A DNA stretch of 64,000 nucleotides from Streptomyces sp. CG1 (GTDB taxonomy: Bacteria; Actinomycetota; Actinomycetes; Streptomycetales; Streptomycetaceae), in NCBI RefSeq assembly GCF_041080625.1, contig NZ_CP163518.1, positions 5,766,001-5,830,000 on the forward strand, read 5' to 3'. The stretch's first letter is position 1. Each line of letters begins with the position of its first letter. The notes beneath the pieces were generated by a model. That model saw nothing but the letters and a program-made list of their open reading frames with translations. It was not told the DNA's origin and searched no databases. Shown piece by piece: positions 43,353-52,380 of this stretch. A program made the translations under genes and the position numbers.

Positions 43353-45481
43353 CGACCGACACCGAGAAGCACGAGGACTCCATGTCCACTCCCACCCTCG
43401 CGCCCCATCAGGACGCGCCCACCGGGCACAAGCCCGACGAGGGCCGTGTCGGAGCGGGCCTCTTCGACCCCAAGGCACTGGTCAAGTCCCTGCCGGACGC
43501 GTTCCGCAAGCTCGACCCGCGGGTGATGGTCAAGTCGCCCGTGATGTTCGTGGTGTGGATCGGCTCGGTCCTGACCACCGTCTTCTCCTTCCAGCATGCG
43601 AGCGACTGGTTCGGCTGGGCGATCAGCGCCTGGCTGTGGCTGACCGTGATCTTCGCCAACCTGGCGGAGGCCGTCGCCGAGGGCCGCGGCAAGGCGCAGG
43701 CGGACACCCTGCGCAAGGCCAAGACCGACACCGTCGCCCGCCGGCTCCTCGCGGACGGTACGTCCGAGGAGCAGGTGCCCGGCACCGAGCTGAAGATCGG
43801 TGACCTGGTGGTCTGCGAGGCCGGTGACGTGATCCCCGGTGACGGTGACGTCGTCGAGGGCGTCGCCTCGGTGGACGAGTCGGCCATCACGGGTGAGTCC
43901 GCCCCGGTCATCCGCGAGTCCGGCGGTGACCGCAGTGCCGTCACGGGCGGTACGAAGGTCCTCTCCGACCGGATCGTCATCAAGATCACGACGAAGCCCG
44001 GCGAGACCTTCATCGACCGCATGATCAACCTGGTCGAGGGCGCCGCCCGGCAGAAGACGCCCAACGAGATCGCGCTGAACATCCTGCTCGCCTCGCTGAC
44101 CATCGTCTTCCTGCTGGCCTGCGCCACGCTGCCGCCGTTCGCGACCTATGCGGGCACGCACCTGACCATGGTCGTGCTGGTCGCCCTGCTGGTCTGCCTC
44201 ATCCCGACCACGATCGGCGCCCTGCTCTCCGCGATCGGCATCGCGGGCATGGACCGCCTCGTGCAGCGCAACGTGCTGGCCATGTCCGGGCGGGCGGTCG
44301 AGGCCGCCGGTGACGTCTCCACGCTGCTGCTGGACAAGACGGGCACGATCACGCTCGGCAACCGGCAGGCCGCCGAGTTCGTGCCGGTGCGTGGTACGAC
44401 GGAGGCCGAGGTCGCCGACGCGGCCCAGCTGTCGTCGCTGGCCGACGAGACCCCCGAGGGCCGCTCCATCGTCGTCCTGGCGAAGGAGAAGTACGGGCTG
44501 CGCGAGCGCCACCAGGGCGAGCTGGCCGGCGCCGAGTGGATCGAGTTCACCGCCCAGACCCGTATGTCGGGTGTGGACGTCGACGGCCGCAGGATCCGCA
44601 AGGGCGCCACGGCCTCGGTCATCGCCTGGGTCGAGGAGCGGGGCGGCACGGTGGCCGAGGACGCGGACGCGATAGCCAACCGCATCTCCGAGGCCGGCGG
44701 CACCCCGCTGCTGGTCGCCGTCCACGACGACCAGGGCGCCCGCGTGCTGGGTGTCATCCACCTGAAGGACGTCGTCAAGGACGGCATGCGGGAGCGGTTC
44801 GAGGAACTGCGCCGCATGGGCATCAAGACGGTCATGATCACGGGTGACAACCCGCTGACCGCGAAGGCGATCGCCGAGGAGGCGGGCGTCGACGACTTCC
44901 TCGCCGAGGCCACTCCCGAGGACAAGATGGCCCTCATCAAGCGGGAGCAGGCGGGCGGCAAGCTGGTCGCGATGACCGGTGACGGCACCAACGACGCCCC
45001 GGCCCTCGCGCAGGCTGACGTCGGCGTGGCGATGAACACCGGTACGTCGGCCGCCAAGGAGGCCGGCAACATGGTCGACCTCGACTCCAACCCGACCAAG
45101 CTCATCGAGATCGTCGAGATCGGCAAGCAGCTGCTGATCACGCGCGGTGCGCTGACCACGTTCTCCATCGCCAACGACGTCGCGAAGTACTTCGCGATCA
45201 TCCCGGCACTGTTCGCGGCGGTCTACCCGGGCCTGGACAAGCTGAACATCATGCACCTGTCCTCGCCCAACTCCGCGATCCTGTCGGCCGTCATCTTCAA
45301 CGCGCTGATCATCATCGCGCTGGTGCCGCTGTCCCTGAAGGGCGTGCGGTACCGGCCGATGAGCGCGGACAAGATGCTCCGCCGCAACCTCGGGATCTAC
45401 GGCATCGGCGGCCTGATCGCGCCCTTCATCGGCATCAAGATCATCGACCTGCTCATCTCCTTCATCCCCGGGATCGGCTGA
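43349..45481 (+). CDS. kdpB: KdpB, catalytic P-type ATPase subunit
   Basis: 710 residues. Motifs: TGES, phosphorylation D329 in [40 protein letters not shown], and [13 protein letters not shown] with the Asp/Lys pair in the membrane. It couples ATP hydrolysis to K+ transport through KdpA. Long stretches around the GDGTNDAP region are almost identical in DNA to the orphan kdpB at 28.8 kb, suggesting recent duplication or gene conversion. It overlaps kdpA by 4 bp; kdpC follows after 5 bp. Confidence 0.97.
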   Translation: MTTDTEKHEDSMSTPTLAPHQDAPTGHKPDEGRVGAGLFDPKALVKSLPDAFRKLDPRVMVKSPVMFVVWIGSVLTTVFSFQHASDWFGWAISAWLWLTVIFANLAEAVAEGRGKAQADTLRKAKTDTVARRLLADGTSEEQVPGTELKIGDLVVCEAGDVIPGDGDVVEGVASVDESAITGESAPVIRESGGDRSAVTGGTKVLSDRIVIKITTKPGETFIDRMINLVEGAARQKTPNEIALNILLASLTIVFLLACATLPPFATYAGTHLTMVVLVALLVCLIPTTIGALLSAIGIAGMDRLVQRNVLAMSGRAVEAAGDVSTLLLDKTGTITLGNRQAAEFVPVRGTTEAEVADAAQLSSLADETPEGRSIVVLAKEKYGLRERHQGELAGAEWIEFTAQTRMSGVDVDGRRIRKGATASVIAWVEERGGTVAEDADAIANRISEAGGTPLLVAVHDDQGARVLGVIHLKDVVKDGMRERFEELRRMGIKTVMITGDNPLTAKAIAEEAGVDDFLAEATPEDKMALIKREQAGGKLVAMTGDGTNDAPALAQADVGVAMNTGTSAAKEAGNMVDLDSNPTKLIEIVEIGKQLLITRGALTTFSIANDVAKYFAIIPALFAAVYPGLDKLNIMHLSSPNSAILSAVIFNALIIIALVPLSLKGVRYRPMSADKMLRRNLGIYGIGGLIAPFIGIKIIDLLISFIPGIG

Positions 45482-45486
45482 TCGCC

Positions 45487-46194
45487 ATGAACAACTCCGT
45501 AACGAACACCGCCCGGCTGCTCGGGGCGGGCCTCAGGGCCCTCCTCGTGCTGACCCTGGTGACCGGCGTCATCTATCCGCTGGTCGTCACCGGCATCGCC
45601 CAGGCACTGTTCAGCAACAAGGCCAACGGCTCCGAGATCAAGGCGGACGGCAAGGTCGTCGGCTCCTCCCTGATCGGGCAGTCGTACAACCTGCCGCTGA
45701 AGAAGGGCCAGCAGAGCCCGGACCCGGACCTCAAGTGGTTCCAGGGCCGCCTGCAGAACGGCCTCGGCACCAACAGCGTCAACACGCAGTACAAGCTGAT
45801 CCTGTCCGGTGCCACCAACCTCTCCGCGGACAGCGGTGCGGTGAAGGGCAAGTGCCCCGACCAGCCCGCGGACAAGACGCTCTGCGCCCAGGTGCTCGCC
45901 GCCAGGGACGCGGTCGTCAAGGACAACTCGGTGCCCGGCTACACGGTCAAGGCCTCGGACGTACCCGCCGACGCGGTGACCTCCTCCGGCTCCGGCCTGG
46001 ACCCGGCCATCTCCCCGGAGTACGCCGAACTCCAGGTCCACCGGGTCGCGGCGAAGAACGGGCTGTCCGTCGCCGAGGTGGACAAGCTCGTCAAGGACAA
46101 CACCCAGGGACGCGCCGTCGGCTTCATCGGTGAGCCGCAGGTGAACGTCCTCGAACTCAACATCGCGCTCAAGGACCTCGTGGCCAAGAGGTGA
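45487..46194 (+). CDS. kdpC: KdpC, periplasmic/extracellular accessory subunit
   Basis: 235 residues, slightly longer than the E. coli protein. One N-terminal membrane helix (LLVLTLVTGVIYPLVVTGIAQ) is followed by an external domain with the family blocks VGSSLIGQSYN, GSGLDPAISPEYAELQVHRV and VNVLELNIALKDL. An extra central segment containing two Cys (GKCPDQPADKTLCAQV) is common in actinobacterial KdpC. It completes kdpFABC; a hairpin separates it from kdpE. Confidence 0.95.
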   Translation: MNNSVTNTARLLGAGLRALLVLTLVTGVIYPLVVTGIAQALFSNKANGSEIKADGKVVGSSLIGQSYNLPLKKGQQSPDPDLKWFQGRLQNGLGTNSVNTQYKLILSGATNLSADSGAVKGKCPDQPADKTLCAQVLAARDAVVKDNSVPGYTVKASDVPADAVTSSGSGLDPAISPEYAELQVHRVAAKNGLSVAEVDKLVKDNTQGRAVGFIGEPQVNVLELNIALKDLVAKR

Positions 46195-46215
46195 CGGCCT
46201 TACGCGATTCGCAAC

Positions 46216-46254
46216 GGGAGCCGGCACCTCGGGGTACTCGGGGTGCCGGCTCCC
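46216..46254 (+). terminator. Hairpin between kdpC and kdpE
   Basis: A perfect 13-bp stem, GGGAGCCGGCACC (46216-46228) and GGTGCCGGCTCCC (46242-46254), with a 13-base loop. No T-run follows, as is usual in Streptomyces. It probably reduces read-through from kdpFABC into kdpED, setting regulator level, or protects the upstream mRNA 3' end. Confidence 0.7.
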
Positions 46255-46282
46255 GCAGGCATGACAGGAGAGACACACACCC

Positions 46283-46966
46283 ATGACCAGGGTGCTCGTG
46301 GTGGAGGACGACCCGCAGCTCGTACGGGCCCTCGTCATCAACTTGCAGGCGCGTCACTACGGCGTGGACGCCGCCCCCGACGGTGCCACGGCCCTGCGGC
46401 TCGCCGCCGCACGTCAGCCCGACGTGGTGCTGCTGGACCTCGGCCTGCCCGACATGGACGGCGTCGACGTCATCAAGGGTCTGCGCGGCTGGAGCCGTGT
46501 GCCGGTGCTGGTCCTGTCCGCCCGGCAGGCCTCCGACGAGAAGGTGGCCGCCCTCGACGCCGGCGCGGACGACTACATCACCAAGCCGTTCAGCATGGAC
46601 GAACTCCTGGCCCGGCTGCGAGCCGCGGTCCGCCGTACCGAGGACACCCCGCTCGTCCCCGAGACGACGCTCGTCGAGACGGCGGACTTCAGCCTCGACC
46701 TGCTCGCCAAGAAGGCCGTACGGGCCGGGCGGGACGTACGGCTGACCCCGACCGAATGGCACCTGCTGGAGATACTGGTCACCAACCCCGGTCGGCTGAT
46801 CACCCAGAAACAGCTGCTTCAGGAGGTTTGGGGGGTCTCGCAGAGCAACAAGACCAACTACCTGCGGGTTTACATGGCACAGCTCCGCCGCAAACTGGAG
46901 ACGGACCCCTCCCAGCCCCGCTATCTGATCACCGAGCCCGGCATGGGCTACCGCTTCGAGGAATGA
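46283..46966 (+). CDS. kdpE: KdpE response regulator (OmpR family)
   Basis: 227 residues. The receiver has the acidic pair (VEDDPQL), phospho-acceptor D52 (VVLLDLGLPDMDG), and K in YITKPFSMDELLARL. The C-terminal winged helix (TPTEWHLLEILVTNPGRL to KTNYLRVYMAQLRRKLE) is typical OmpR. Such proteins bind direct repeats about 11 bp apart, so it is the obvious candidate for the GTCA(A/G) arrays across the island. It is followed by kdpD after 15 bp. Confidence 0.96.
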   Translation: MTRVLVVEDDPQLVRALVINLQARHYGVDAAPDGATALRLAAARQPDVVLLDLGLPDMDGVDVIKGLRGWSRVPVLVLSARQASDEKVAALDAGADDYITKPFSMDELLARLRAAVRRTEDTPLVPETTLVETADFSLDLLAKKAVRAGRDVRLTPTEWHLLEILVTNPGRLITQKQLLQEVWGVSQSNKTNYLRVYMAQLRRKLETDPSQPRYLITEPGMGYRFEE

Positions 46967-46981
46967 CCCCCTAGGAACGAC

Positions 46982-49525
46982 ATGGCACGCGGCAAGCTCC
47001 GGATCTACCTCGGCGCGGCACCCGGCGTCGGCAAGACGTACGCGATGCTGTCGGAGGCACACCGACGTATCGAGCGGGGCACCGACTGCGTCGTGGCCTT
47101 CGTCGAACACCATCGCCGGCCCCGCACCGAGGTGATGCTGCACGGCCTGGAACAGGTGCCGCGCAAGGAACTCGAGTACCGGGACGCCGTCTTCACCGAG
47201 ATGGACGTGGACGCGGTGCTGCGCCGGGCGCCCGCCGTCGCCCTGGTGGACGAACTCGCCCACAGCAACGTCCCCGGCTCCCGCAACGCCAAGCGCTGGC
47301 AGGACGTCGAGGAACTGCTCGCGGCCGGCATCGACGTGATCTCGACGGTCAACATCCAGCACCTGGAGTCGCTGGGGGACGTGGTCGAGTCGATCACCGG
47401 GGTGCGGCAGCGCGAGACCGTCCCGGACGAGGTCGTACGGCGTGCCGACCAGATCGAGCTGGTCGACATGTCCCCGGAGGCGCTGCGCCGCCGCATGGCG
47501 CACGGCAACATCTACAAACCGGACAAGGTCGACGCGGCCCTGTCCAATTACTTCCGGCCCGGAAACCTCACGGCGCTACGGGAGTTGGCGCTGCTGTGGG
47601 TGGCCGACCGGGCCGACGAGTACCTGAACGAGTACCGCCGTGAGCACCGGGTGTCGGCCATCTGGGGCTCGCGGGAGCGGATCGTGGTCGGCCTGACCGG
47701 CGGCCCCGAGGGCCGCACCCTGATACGGCGTGCCTCACGGCTCGCCGAGAAGGGCGCGGGCGGCGAGGTGCTCGCCGTCTACATCTCCCGCAGCGACGGC
47801 CTGACCTCGGCCTCGCCGAAGGAACTCGCCGTCCAGCGCACGCTGGTCGAGGACGTGGGCGGCACCTTCCATCACGTGGTCGGCGACGACATACCGGCCG
47901 CTCTGCTCGACTTCGCCCGGGGCGTGAACGCCACCCAGATCGTGCTGGGTGTCTCGCGCCGCCGGAGCTGGCAGTACGTCTTCGGGCCCGGCGTCGGTGC
48001 CACCGTCGCCGTGGAGTCCGGTCCCGATCTCGACGTGCACCTGATCACGCACGACGAGGCGGGCAAGGGACGCGGGCTGCCGGTGGCCCGCGGTGCCCGC
48101 CTCGGCCGCTCCCGGGTCATCTGGGGCTGGGCCGTGGGCGCGCTCGGCCCGGTCCCGCTCACCTGGCTCCTCACCAGCGTCGCCCCGGACGTCGGCCTCG
48201 CCAACGACATGCTGCTGTACCTGACCCTGACGGTCGCGGCGGCCCTGCTCGGCGGCCTGCTCCCGGCGCTGGCCTCGGCGGTGGTCGGATCGCTGCTGCT
48301 GAACTGGTACTTCACCCCGCCCATCCACACCCTGACCATCGCCGACCCGAAGAACATCGTCGCCATCGCGATCTTCGTCGGGGTCGCGGTGTCCGTGGCC
48401 TCGGTGGTGGACCTGGCGGCTCGCCGCACCCATCAGGCGGCCCGGCTGCGCGCCGAGTCGGAGATCCTCTCCTTCCTGGCCGGGAACGTCCTGCGTGGCG
48501 AAACGACCCTGGAGGCACTGCTGGAGCGGGTCCGCGAGACCTTCGGCATGGAGTCGGTGGCCCTGCTGGAGCGGACCGGCGAGACGGCACCGTGGACGTG
48601 CGCCGGAAGTGTGGGCCCCGAGCCGGCGCGGATGCCGGAGGACGCGGACGTCGACGTACCGGTCGGCGACCACATGGCCCTGTCCCTGCGCGGCCGGGTG
48701 CTGCCCGCCGCCGACCGGCGGGTGCTGGCCGCGTTCGCCGCGCAGGCCGCCGTCGTCCTGGACCGCCAGCGGCTGCAGCGCGAGGCCGACCGGGCCGGGG
48801 AACTGGCCGAGGGCAACCGCATCCGCACCGCCCTGCTGGCCGCCGTCAGCCACGATCTGCGTACGCCGCTCGCCGGTATCAAGGCCGCGGTCACGTCGCT
48901 GCGTTCGGACGACGTCGAGTGGTCGGAGCGGGATCAGGCGGATCTGCTGGAGGCCATAGAGGAGGGCGCGGACCGGCTCGACCACCTGGTGGGCAACCTC
49001 CTGGACATGTCCCGCCTCCAGACGGGCACGGTCACCCCGATCATCCGGGAGACCGACCTGGACGAGGTCGTGCCGATGGCGCTCGGCGGAGTGCCCGAGG
49101 ACAGCGTGGAGCTGGACATTCCTGAGAGCCTGCCGATGGTGTACGTCGACCGGGGGCTGCTGGAGCGGGCCGTGGCCAACGTGGTGGAGAACGCCGTCAA
49201 GTACAGCCCGCCGGGGGAGCCGGTCCTGGTGTCGGCGAGCGCCCTCGCCGACCGGGTCGAGGTGCGGGTCGTGGACCGCGGTCCGGGCGTCCCGGACGAG
49301 GCCAAGGACCGCATCTTCGAACCCTTCCAGCGCTACGGGGACGCTCCGCGGGGGGTGGGCGTCGGGCTCGGCCTCGCCGTCGCCCGAGGGTTCGCCGAGG
49401 CGGTCGGCGGTGCGCTGCATGCCGAGGACACGCCGGGGGGTGGGCTGACCATGGTGCTTGCGGTGCCGACCGATCCGGAGCGCGAACGGCCCGGGGGGCT
49501 TCTCGTCTCGGGCGACCGCGGCTAG
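46982..49525 (+). CDS. kdpD: KdpD sensor histidine kinase
   Basis: 847 residues. It has the N-terminal KdpD domain with Walker A (LGAAPGVGKTY), a universal-stress-like domain (GLTGGPEGRTLIRRA), four membrane helices from about 395 (PVPLTWLLTSVAP, LLLNWYFTPPIHTL), a GAF region and a kinase core with H624 (SHDLRTPLAGI), NVVENAVKYSPPG and GVGLGLAVARG. It senses K+ limitation or osmotic stress and phosphorylates KdpE. It is closely related to the orphan kdpD at 35.1 kb. Confidence 0.97.
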   Translation: MARGKLRIYLGAAPGVGKTYAMLSEAHRRIERGTDCVVAFVEHHRRPRTEVMLHGLEQVPRKELEYRDAVFTEMDVDAVLRRAPAVALVDELAHSNVPGSRNAKRWQDVEELLAAGIDVISTVNIQHLESLGDVVESITGVRQRETVPDEVVRRADQIELVDMSPEALRRRMAHGNIYKPDKVDAALSNYFRPGNLTALRELALLWVADRADEYLNEYRREHRVSAIWGSRERIVVGLTGGPEGRTLIRRASRLAEKGAGGEVLAVYISRSDGLTSASPKELAVQRTLVEDVGGTFHHVVGDDIPAALLDFARGVNATQIVLGVSRRRSWQYVFGPGVGATVAVESGPDLDVHLITHDEAGKGRGLPVARGARLGRSRVIWGWAVGALGPVPLTWLLTSVAPDVGLANDMLLYLTLTVAAALLGGLLPALASAVVGSLLLNWYFTPPIHTLTIADPKNIVAIAIFVGVAVSVASVVDLAARRTHQAARLRAESEILSFLAGNVLRGETTLEALLERVRETFGMESVALLERTGETAPWTCAGSVGPEPARMPEDADVDVPVGDHMALSLRGRVLPAADRRVLAAFAAQAAVVLDRQRLQREADRAGELAEGNRIRTALLAAVSHDLRTPLAGIKAAVTSLRSDDVEWSERDQADLLEAIEEGADRLDHLVGNLLDMSRLQTGTVTPIIRETDLDEVVPMALGGVPEDSVELDIPESLPMVYVDRGLLERAVANVVENAVKYSPPGEPVLVSASALADRVEVRVVDRGPGVPDEAKDRIFEPFQRYGDAPRGVGVGLGLAVARGFAEAVGGALHAEDTPGGGLTMVLAVPTDPERERPGGLLVSGDRG

Positions 49526-49563
49526 TCGTGGGCTGGTCGCGCCCACGCGGCGGAGCCGCATAT

Positions 49564-49690
49564 CGATACAGCCCCGCGCCCCTGGGGAGTTGCAGTCGCC
49601 GCATCCTCGTTCGTGCCGTAGCTGCGGGCAGTCATGCCGCAGGGCGGCACGGGTGGGCGCAGGGGGTACCCCCTCTGGGGGAGGCACCCC
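49564..49690. repeat. Intergenic repeats after kdpD
   Basis: CGATACAGCCCCGCGCCCCT (49564-49583) repeats the sequence at 19298. Further on, GGGGGTACCCCC (49662-49673) is a perfect palindrome followed by TCTGGGGGAGGCACCCC, related to the insert at 41162. Together they fill the gap between kdpD and the convergent stress gene (49526-49717) and probably act as terminators. Confidence 0.7.
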
Positions 49691-49717
49691 GCCAGCGCCG
49701 GTGAGCGAAATAGCCGT

Positions 49718-50284
49718 TCAGGACTCCGGCGGCACCATGTGCAACTCCCGTTCCAGATGGCCGGAGTTCAGCCGCAGCCGCCAGGCGTTCCTGCGGTGGA
49801 CCGACTCCAGCTCCGCCTGCAACGGCGACGGTGGCACCGCGAGGACCGGACACATCGCGTGGGCCAGGCAGTAGCGGCTGACCGACGGCCACAGTGCTCG
49901 GTGCAGGCGGCCCCGCCGACCCGCGCCGACGACGAGGATGTCGTCCTCGCGGGACGCGGTCCGTACCAGCGCCGGCCCGGGCGCGCCCCGGACGACGAGC
50001 GCCTGTCCGGGCAGCCCGGTGTCCGGGCCGCCGAACACCGCACGCAGCGCCTCGACGAGCCGTTCGCGCGCCAGCCGCTCCCACTCCGGGGCCAGGGAGG
50101 CCGCCGCCGGGAACCTGCGGGCGGCGAGATCCCCCTCCGGCGGCTCCCACGCCAGCACCGGCCACAGCTCGGCTCCCCGGCGCCTGGCCTCCACGGCGGC
50201 CCGGGTCAGGGCGGTCGCGCCGCCCAGCGAGCCGCTCACTCCCACCACGACCCGGGCGGCCGCAGGCGGGTGGTACTCGGACAT
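49718..50284 (-). CDS. Universal stress protein (UspA family)
   Basis: 188 residues, one Usp domain with a C-terminal extension. VVVGVSGSLGGATALTRA opens the fold and the ATP-binding G-x2-G-x9-G-S/T motif is seen as GAGRRGRLHRALWPSVS. Usp proteins are linked to dormancy, hypoxia and other stresses. The C-terminal 40 residues are unusual (QAELESVHRRNAWRLRL). The promoter gap carries array G. Confidence 0.88.
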   Translation of the reverse strand: MSEYHPPAAARVVVGVSGSLGGATALTRAAVEARRRGAELWPVLAWEPPEGDLAARRFPAAASLAPEWERLARERLVEALRAVFGGPDTGLPGQALVVRGAPGPALVRTASREDDILVVGAGRRGRLHRALWPSVSRYCLAHAMCPVLAVPPSPLQAELESVHRRNAWRLRLNSGHLERELHMVPPES

Positions 50285-50353
50285 CAGCTCCTCCTAGAAA
50301 TCCCTTCCATGAGACCGCGCCGCGCCGTTCTCGAACAGTCCGAACGCCCGTTC

Positions 50354-50447
50354 CTGACACCCTTCTGACGGCCCATTCCGGTCACCCCGGCCAGCGGCGT
50401 CAGCGTGCCGTCAAGGTCGTCCGAGCAGGCGTCAGCGTCACGTCAGG
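50354..50447. promoter_or_regulatory. Direct-repeat arrays G and H in the divergent stress promoter
   Basis: Array G: CTGAC at 50354 and 50365 (11 bp; GTCAG toward the usp gene). Array H: GTCAGC 50399, GTCAAG 50410, GTCAGC 50431, GTCAGG 50442 (11, 21, 11 bp), pointing to the SAV_915-lysA genes. A CATAAC box about 35 bp past the last repeat sits where array C has CTAACA. This divergent pair of arrays is the clearest example of the motif. Confidence 0.6.
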
Positions 50448-50559
50448 GGTCGCCCGGTACCCCCGGACACCGGGCATAACGTCGGGACCGAGCCCCGGTC
50501 CGCCTCCCCGCGTCCGGGGCCCCCAGATCCCACCCGCGCTGCCTTTCGGGAGGCACCCC

Positions 50560-50898
50560 ATGGCAGAACTCCGCTACGGCGAAGACCCCGAGCCCTCTGA
50601 TCCGTTCCCGGCCGGACCCCTGTACGTCCCGGTCCGGCCGGGGCCCTCCGGGTGTGCGGCCCGGCTCTTCCGCACGCCGCTCGGCGACCGTACGGCCGTC
50701 GGCTTCACCTCCGAGCGCCGGCTGACCACCACGCTCGGCGCCCGCCAGGCGTGGATCCGCCTCGCCGAGCCCGCCCTGCGCGCGCTGACCGCCCCGCTCG
50801 GCGTCACCGCCCTCACGGTGGACCCGCAGTTCACCGCCCCGGCCCCCGCGCCGGTCATGCCGGTCCCGTCCGAGATTCCCGCGCTGCGGATCGCCTGA
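50560..50898 (+). CDS. SAV_915-family protein
   Basis: 112 residues from ATG 50560 (GGGAGG upstream). Core YVPVRPGPSGCAARLFRTPL, then GDRTAVGFTSERRLTTTLG and WIRLAEPALRALTAPLGV, matches the small actinobacterial SAV_915 family as I remember it. Function is unknown. It is first in a two-gene unit with the DAP decarboxylase (14-bp gap) behind array H. Confidence 0.75.
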   Translation: MAELRYGEDPEPSDPFPAGPLYVPVRPGPSGCAARLFRTPLGDRTAVGFTSERRLTTTLGARQAWIRLAEPALRALTAPLGVTALTVDPQFTAPAPAPVMPVPSEIPALRIA

Positions 50899-50912
50899 GA
50901 GGGGCAGTACTG

Positions 50913-52247
50913 ATGACCACGGTTCACGAACCCACCGCCCTCACCGGAGCCGCCGAGCTGTCGGTATGGCCCGCGTCGACCACCGAACCTCCGCGCGGCG
51001 ACCTGACCGTGGGCGGCGTACCGCTCGCCGAGATCGCCGACCGCTTCGGCACTCCCGTCTACGTCCTGGACGAAGCCGAGGTCCGCGACCGCTGCCGTAC
51101 CTACCTGGACGCCTTCCCCGACGCCGAAGTCCTGTACGCCGCCAAGGCGTTCCTGTGCCGGGCCATGGCCCACTGGATGGACGAGGAGGGACTCGGGCTG
51201 GACGTGTGCTCCGCGGGGGAGTTGGAACTCGCCGTCACCACCGGGTTTCCGGCCGAGCGGATCGTGCTGCACGGCAACGCGAAGTCCCCGCGCGACCTGG
51301 ACACCGCACTGCGCCTCGGCGTCGGACGCATCGTCATCGACAGCCCCGCCGAGATCGCCCGGCTGGCCGCCGCCGTCGGGCCCGACGGCCACCAGAAGGT
51401 CATGGTCCGGGTGGTGCCCGGGATCAGCGCGGGCGGCCACGAGAAGATCCGCACCGGCACCGACGACCAGAAGTTCGGCCTCAGCATCTCCGACGGGTAC
51501 GCCCAGCACGCCATCACCCGGATCCTCGACCAGCCGCAGCTCGAACTCACCGGACTGCACTGCCATTTGGGCTCACAGATCACCAGCGTCAAGCCGTACC
51601 TCGTCGCCGTGCGCCGCATGGTCGGGCTGATGAGCCGGCTGTACGAGCAGCACGGACTGGTGCTGCCCGAGCTGGATCTCGGCGGCGGCCACGGCATCGC
51701 CTACCGGCCCGGCGAGGAGGCCCTGGACCTGACGGCGCTGGCCCGCAAGGTCCGCGCGGAACTCGCCGACGCCTGCGCCACCGCCCAGCTCCCCGTCCCC
51801 CGCCTGATCATCGAGCCGGGCCGGGCGATCGCGGGCCCCGCCGGGATCGCCGTGTACCGCGTCCTGTCCGTGAAGCACACCGGCGAGCACGTCTTCGTGG
51901 CCGTCGACGGCGGCATGAGCGACAACCCTCGCCCGGCCCTGTACGGCGTCCGGTACGCGCCGCGCCTCATCGGCCGGCACAGCACGGCGGAGCGCGCCCG
52001 GGTCACGGTGGTGGGCCGGCACTGCGAGGCGGGGGACGTCCTGGCCTCCGGCGCGGAACTCCCCGCCGACACCCGTCCCGGCGATCTGCTCGCCGTCCCG
52101 GTGGCCGGCGCCTACCACCTGTCCATGGCCTCGGGCTACAACCTGGTCGGCCGCCCGCCCGTGGTCGCCGTACGCGACGGCCTGGCCCGTCTGCTGGTCC
52201 GCCGCGAGTCCCTGGAGGACATCCGCAGCCGCGACGTGGGCCTGTAG
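50913..52247 (+). CDS. lysA: Diaminopimelate decarboxylase (PLP, fold III)
   Basis: 444 residues. PLP lysine K78 in LYAAKAFLCR, LHCHLGSQITS, the glycine loop DLGGGHGIAYRPGEE, IIEPGRAIAGPAGI and the C-terminal MASGYNLVGRPPVV are all present. It makes L-lysine from meso-DAP. Streptomyces usually carries a lysA near thrB/hom, so this is likely a second copy; its place behind a stress array suggests use under stress or for a specialised amino acid. ATG 50913 is followed by an atypical first 30 residues. Confidence 0.92.
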   Translation: MTTVHEPTALTGAAELSVWPASTTEPPRGDLTVGGVPLAEIADRFGTPVYVLDEAEVRDRCRTYLDAFPDAEVLYAAKAFLCRAMAHWMDEEGLGLDVCSAGELELAVTTGFPAERIVLHGNAKSPRDLDTALRLGVGRIVIDSPAEIARLAAAVGPDGHQKVMVRVVPGISAGGHEKIRTGTDDQKFGLSISDGYAQHAITRILDQPQLELTGLHCHLGSQITSVKPYLVAVRRMVGLMSRLYEQHGLVLPELDLGGGHGIAYRPGEEALDLTALARKVRAELADACATAQLPVPRLIIEPGRAIAGPAGIAVYRVLSVKHTGEHVFVAVDGGMSDNPRPALYGVRYAPRLIGRHSTAERARVTVVGRHCEAGDVLASGAELPADTRPGDLLAVPVAGAYHLSMASGYNLVGRPPVVAVRDGLARLLVRRESLEDIRSRDVGL

Positions 52248-52380
52248 CACCCAATGACCCCCGGGCGGGTCGGCCTTCCCTCCCTCGCCGACCGACCCGC
52301 CCGGGCCACACCGACAGGCGCGTCACCGCCGTACCCCGCAGACTGGGTCCCACTGCCCGACCGGCCCTGGCGAGGTCCCG

